NCBI GenBank assembly: GCA_006227805.1
Contig: SBFT01000298.1
Coordinates: forward strand, 1-6,665
Direction of reading: 5' to 3'
Length of the DNA stretch: 6,665 nucleotides
DNA from: Paracoccaceae bacterium
Lineage (GTDB): Bacteria > Pseudomonadota > Alphaproteobacteria > Rhodobacterales > Rhodobacteraceae
Made by a program: the position numbers and the translations under genes. Every line of letters begins with the position of its first letter. The first letter of the stretch is position 1. Under the pieces are notes generated by a model that did not search any database, was not told the origin of the DNA, and was given only the letters and a program-made list of their open reading frames with translations. Below are positions 5,646 through 6,665 of this stretch, one piece after another.

Positions 5646-6665
5646 CCGAACCTCTCGTCAAGGTGCGCGGTCTGCGGATCGGCGCCACGATCTATCCGCC
5701 GGGAGAGAAACCCCGCGACATCGAGATCGTCCACGGCGTCGATTTCGACCTGCAACCCGGCAAGGTCCTGGGCCTGATCGGCGAAAGCGGCGCGGGCAAG
5801 TCCACCATCGGCCTTGCCACCATGGCCTATGGGCGCGGCGGCGTGCGCATCACCGGCGGCGAGGTCTGGGTCAATGGCCGCGACATCCTGAAGGCGTCCC
5901 TGCGCGACGTGCGCCGCCTGCGCGGCGGCGAGGTGACCTATGTCTCGCAATCCGCCGCCGCCAGCTTCAACCCGGCGCGCCAGATCATGGACCAGGTGGT
6001 CGAGGCCGCCGTGGCCCAGGGCAAGTTCTCGCGCCGCGAGGCCGAAAAACGGGCCGTTGGATTGTTCCGCAAGCTGGGCCTGCCCGATCCGGAGAACATC
6101 GGGCGCCGCTATCCGCACCAGGTCTCGGGCGGGCAATTGCAGCGCTGCATGACGGCGCTGGCGCTGTGTCCCGAACCGGACCTGGTGGTCTTCGACGAAC
6201 CCACGACCGCGCTGGATGTCACCACCCAGATCGACGTGCTGGCCGCGATCAAGGAGGCGATCCGCGACACCGGGGTCGCGGCCCTCTACATCACCCACGA
6301 CCTGGCGGTGGTGGCGCAGGTCAGCGACGACATCATGGTGCTGAAGATGGGCGAGACGGTGGAATACGGCCCCACCGACCAGATCATCAACGCCCCGCGT
6401 GAGGAATATACCAGGGCACTCGTATCGGTCCGCCAGATCGAACACGAGGAAAAGCGCCCCAAGGGCGATCCGGTCCTGTCCTGCGAGCACATAAGCGCGC
6501 GCTACAAGGGCACCAAGTTCGACGTCCTGAAGGACGTCAATGTCCAGCTCTTCCCGGGCCAGACGCTGGCCGTGGTGGGCGAAAGCGGATCGGGCAAGTC
6601 GACGCTGGCGCGCGTCATCACCGGGCTTCTGCCCCCGCGCGAGGGGCGCATCCTCTTCGACGGGC
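5642..6665 (+). CDS. ABC transporter ATP-binding protein with two tandem ATPase domains (DppD-DppF fusion), 3' end outside the window
   Basis: The frame is open from ATG5642 to the right edge, 341 complete codons. Domain 1 (about 1-265) has Walker A GESGAGKST (47-55), Q-loop Gln103 in YVSQSA, ABC signature VSGGQLQR (161-168), Walker B LVVFDEP (181-187), D-loop TALD (189-192) and switch His219 in ITHDLAV. A second domain begins near residue 278 (PVLSCEHISARYKG) and shows its own Walker A GESGSGKST (313-321) before the sequence ends. The protein is therefore a fused ATPase like GsiA or YejF, and its full length would be expected at roughly 530-600 residues. Both nucleotide-binding sites of the importer would come from this one chain in the cytoplasm. 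The linker between domains (about 255-278) is short and contains only EEYTRALV where stand-alone DppD/OppD proteins continue into a longer oligopeptide-transporter C-terminal region. A G-rich AAAGGGGG (5628-5635) serves as ribosome binding site inside the preceding permease gene. Confidence 0.95.
   Translation, partial: MTEPLVKVRGLRIGATIYPPGEKPRDIEIVHGVDFDLQPGKVLGLIGESGAGKSTIGLATMAYGRGGVRITGGEVWVNGRDILKASLRDVRRLRGGEVTYVSQSAAASFNPARQIMDQVVEAAVAQGKFSRREAEKRAVGLFRKLGLPDPENIGRRYPHQVSGGQLQRCMTALALCPEPDLVVFDEPTTALDVTTQIDVLAAIKEAIRDTGVAALYITHDLAVVAQVSDDIMVLKMGETVEYGPTDQIINAPREEYTRALVSVRQIEHEEKRPKGDPVLSCEHISARYKGTKFDVLKDVNVQLFPGQTLAVVGESGSGKSTLARVITGLLPPREGRILFDG

Noticed and set aside
5546..6490. 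A 314-codon open frame on the - strand opposite the ATPase gene
   Set aside because: Antisense shadow of a gene whose + strand shows Walker A, signature, Walker B and switch-His motifs.

Overview
The window is GC-rich (about two thirds G+C by eye, with strongly G/C-biased third codon positions) and tightly packed, with every gene on the + strand. Gene style and protein character suggest an alphaproteobacterium, most likely Rhodobacterales (Paracoccus/Rhodobacter-like). That placement is inference from composition and protein look, not from a marker gene.

Layout: (1) bases 1-128 hold the last 41 codons of a MOFRL-family glycerate 2-kinase. (2) After a 31-base gap comes a complete CocE/NonD-type serine hydrolase of 657 aa (160-2133) with a readable Ser-Asp-His triad. 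(3) A 118-base, locally AT-richer spacer (2134-2251) contains an imperfect hairpin, a GGCAAA direct repeat, a possible -35 element and a good ribosome binding site. (4) A Tat-exported family 5 solute-binding protein (2252-3841) is followed by two DppB/DppC-type permeases (3858-4814 and 4827-5645). (5) A tandem (DppD-DppF fused) ATPase starts at 5642 with a 4-base ATGA overlap and runs off the right edge inside its second nucleotide-binding domain.

Genes 2252-6665 form one ABC importer operon of the peptide/opine/nickel (PepT) class. The binding protein captures a ligand in the periplasm, the two permeases form the channel, and the fused ATPase supplies both ATP sites. The hydrolase has no signal peptide and probably acts in the cytoplasm. 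Its position directly upstream suggests that it cleaves an ester or amide bond in whatever the importer brings in. The binding protein does not carry the Asp-containing segment that DppA/OppA use to hold a peptide's free amino terminus, so an ordinary alpha-peptide should not be assumed as the substrate.

I see no CRISPR array, transposon, RNA gene, phage feature or clearly unprecedented system. The window reads as an ordinary catabolic/uptake locus with a few details worth checking.
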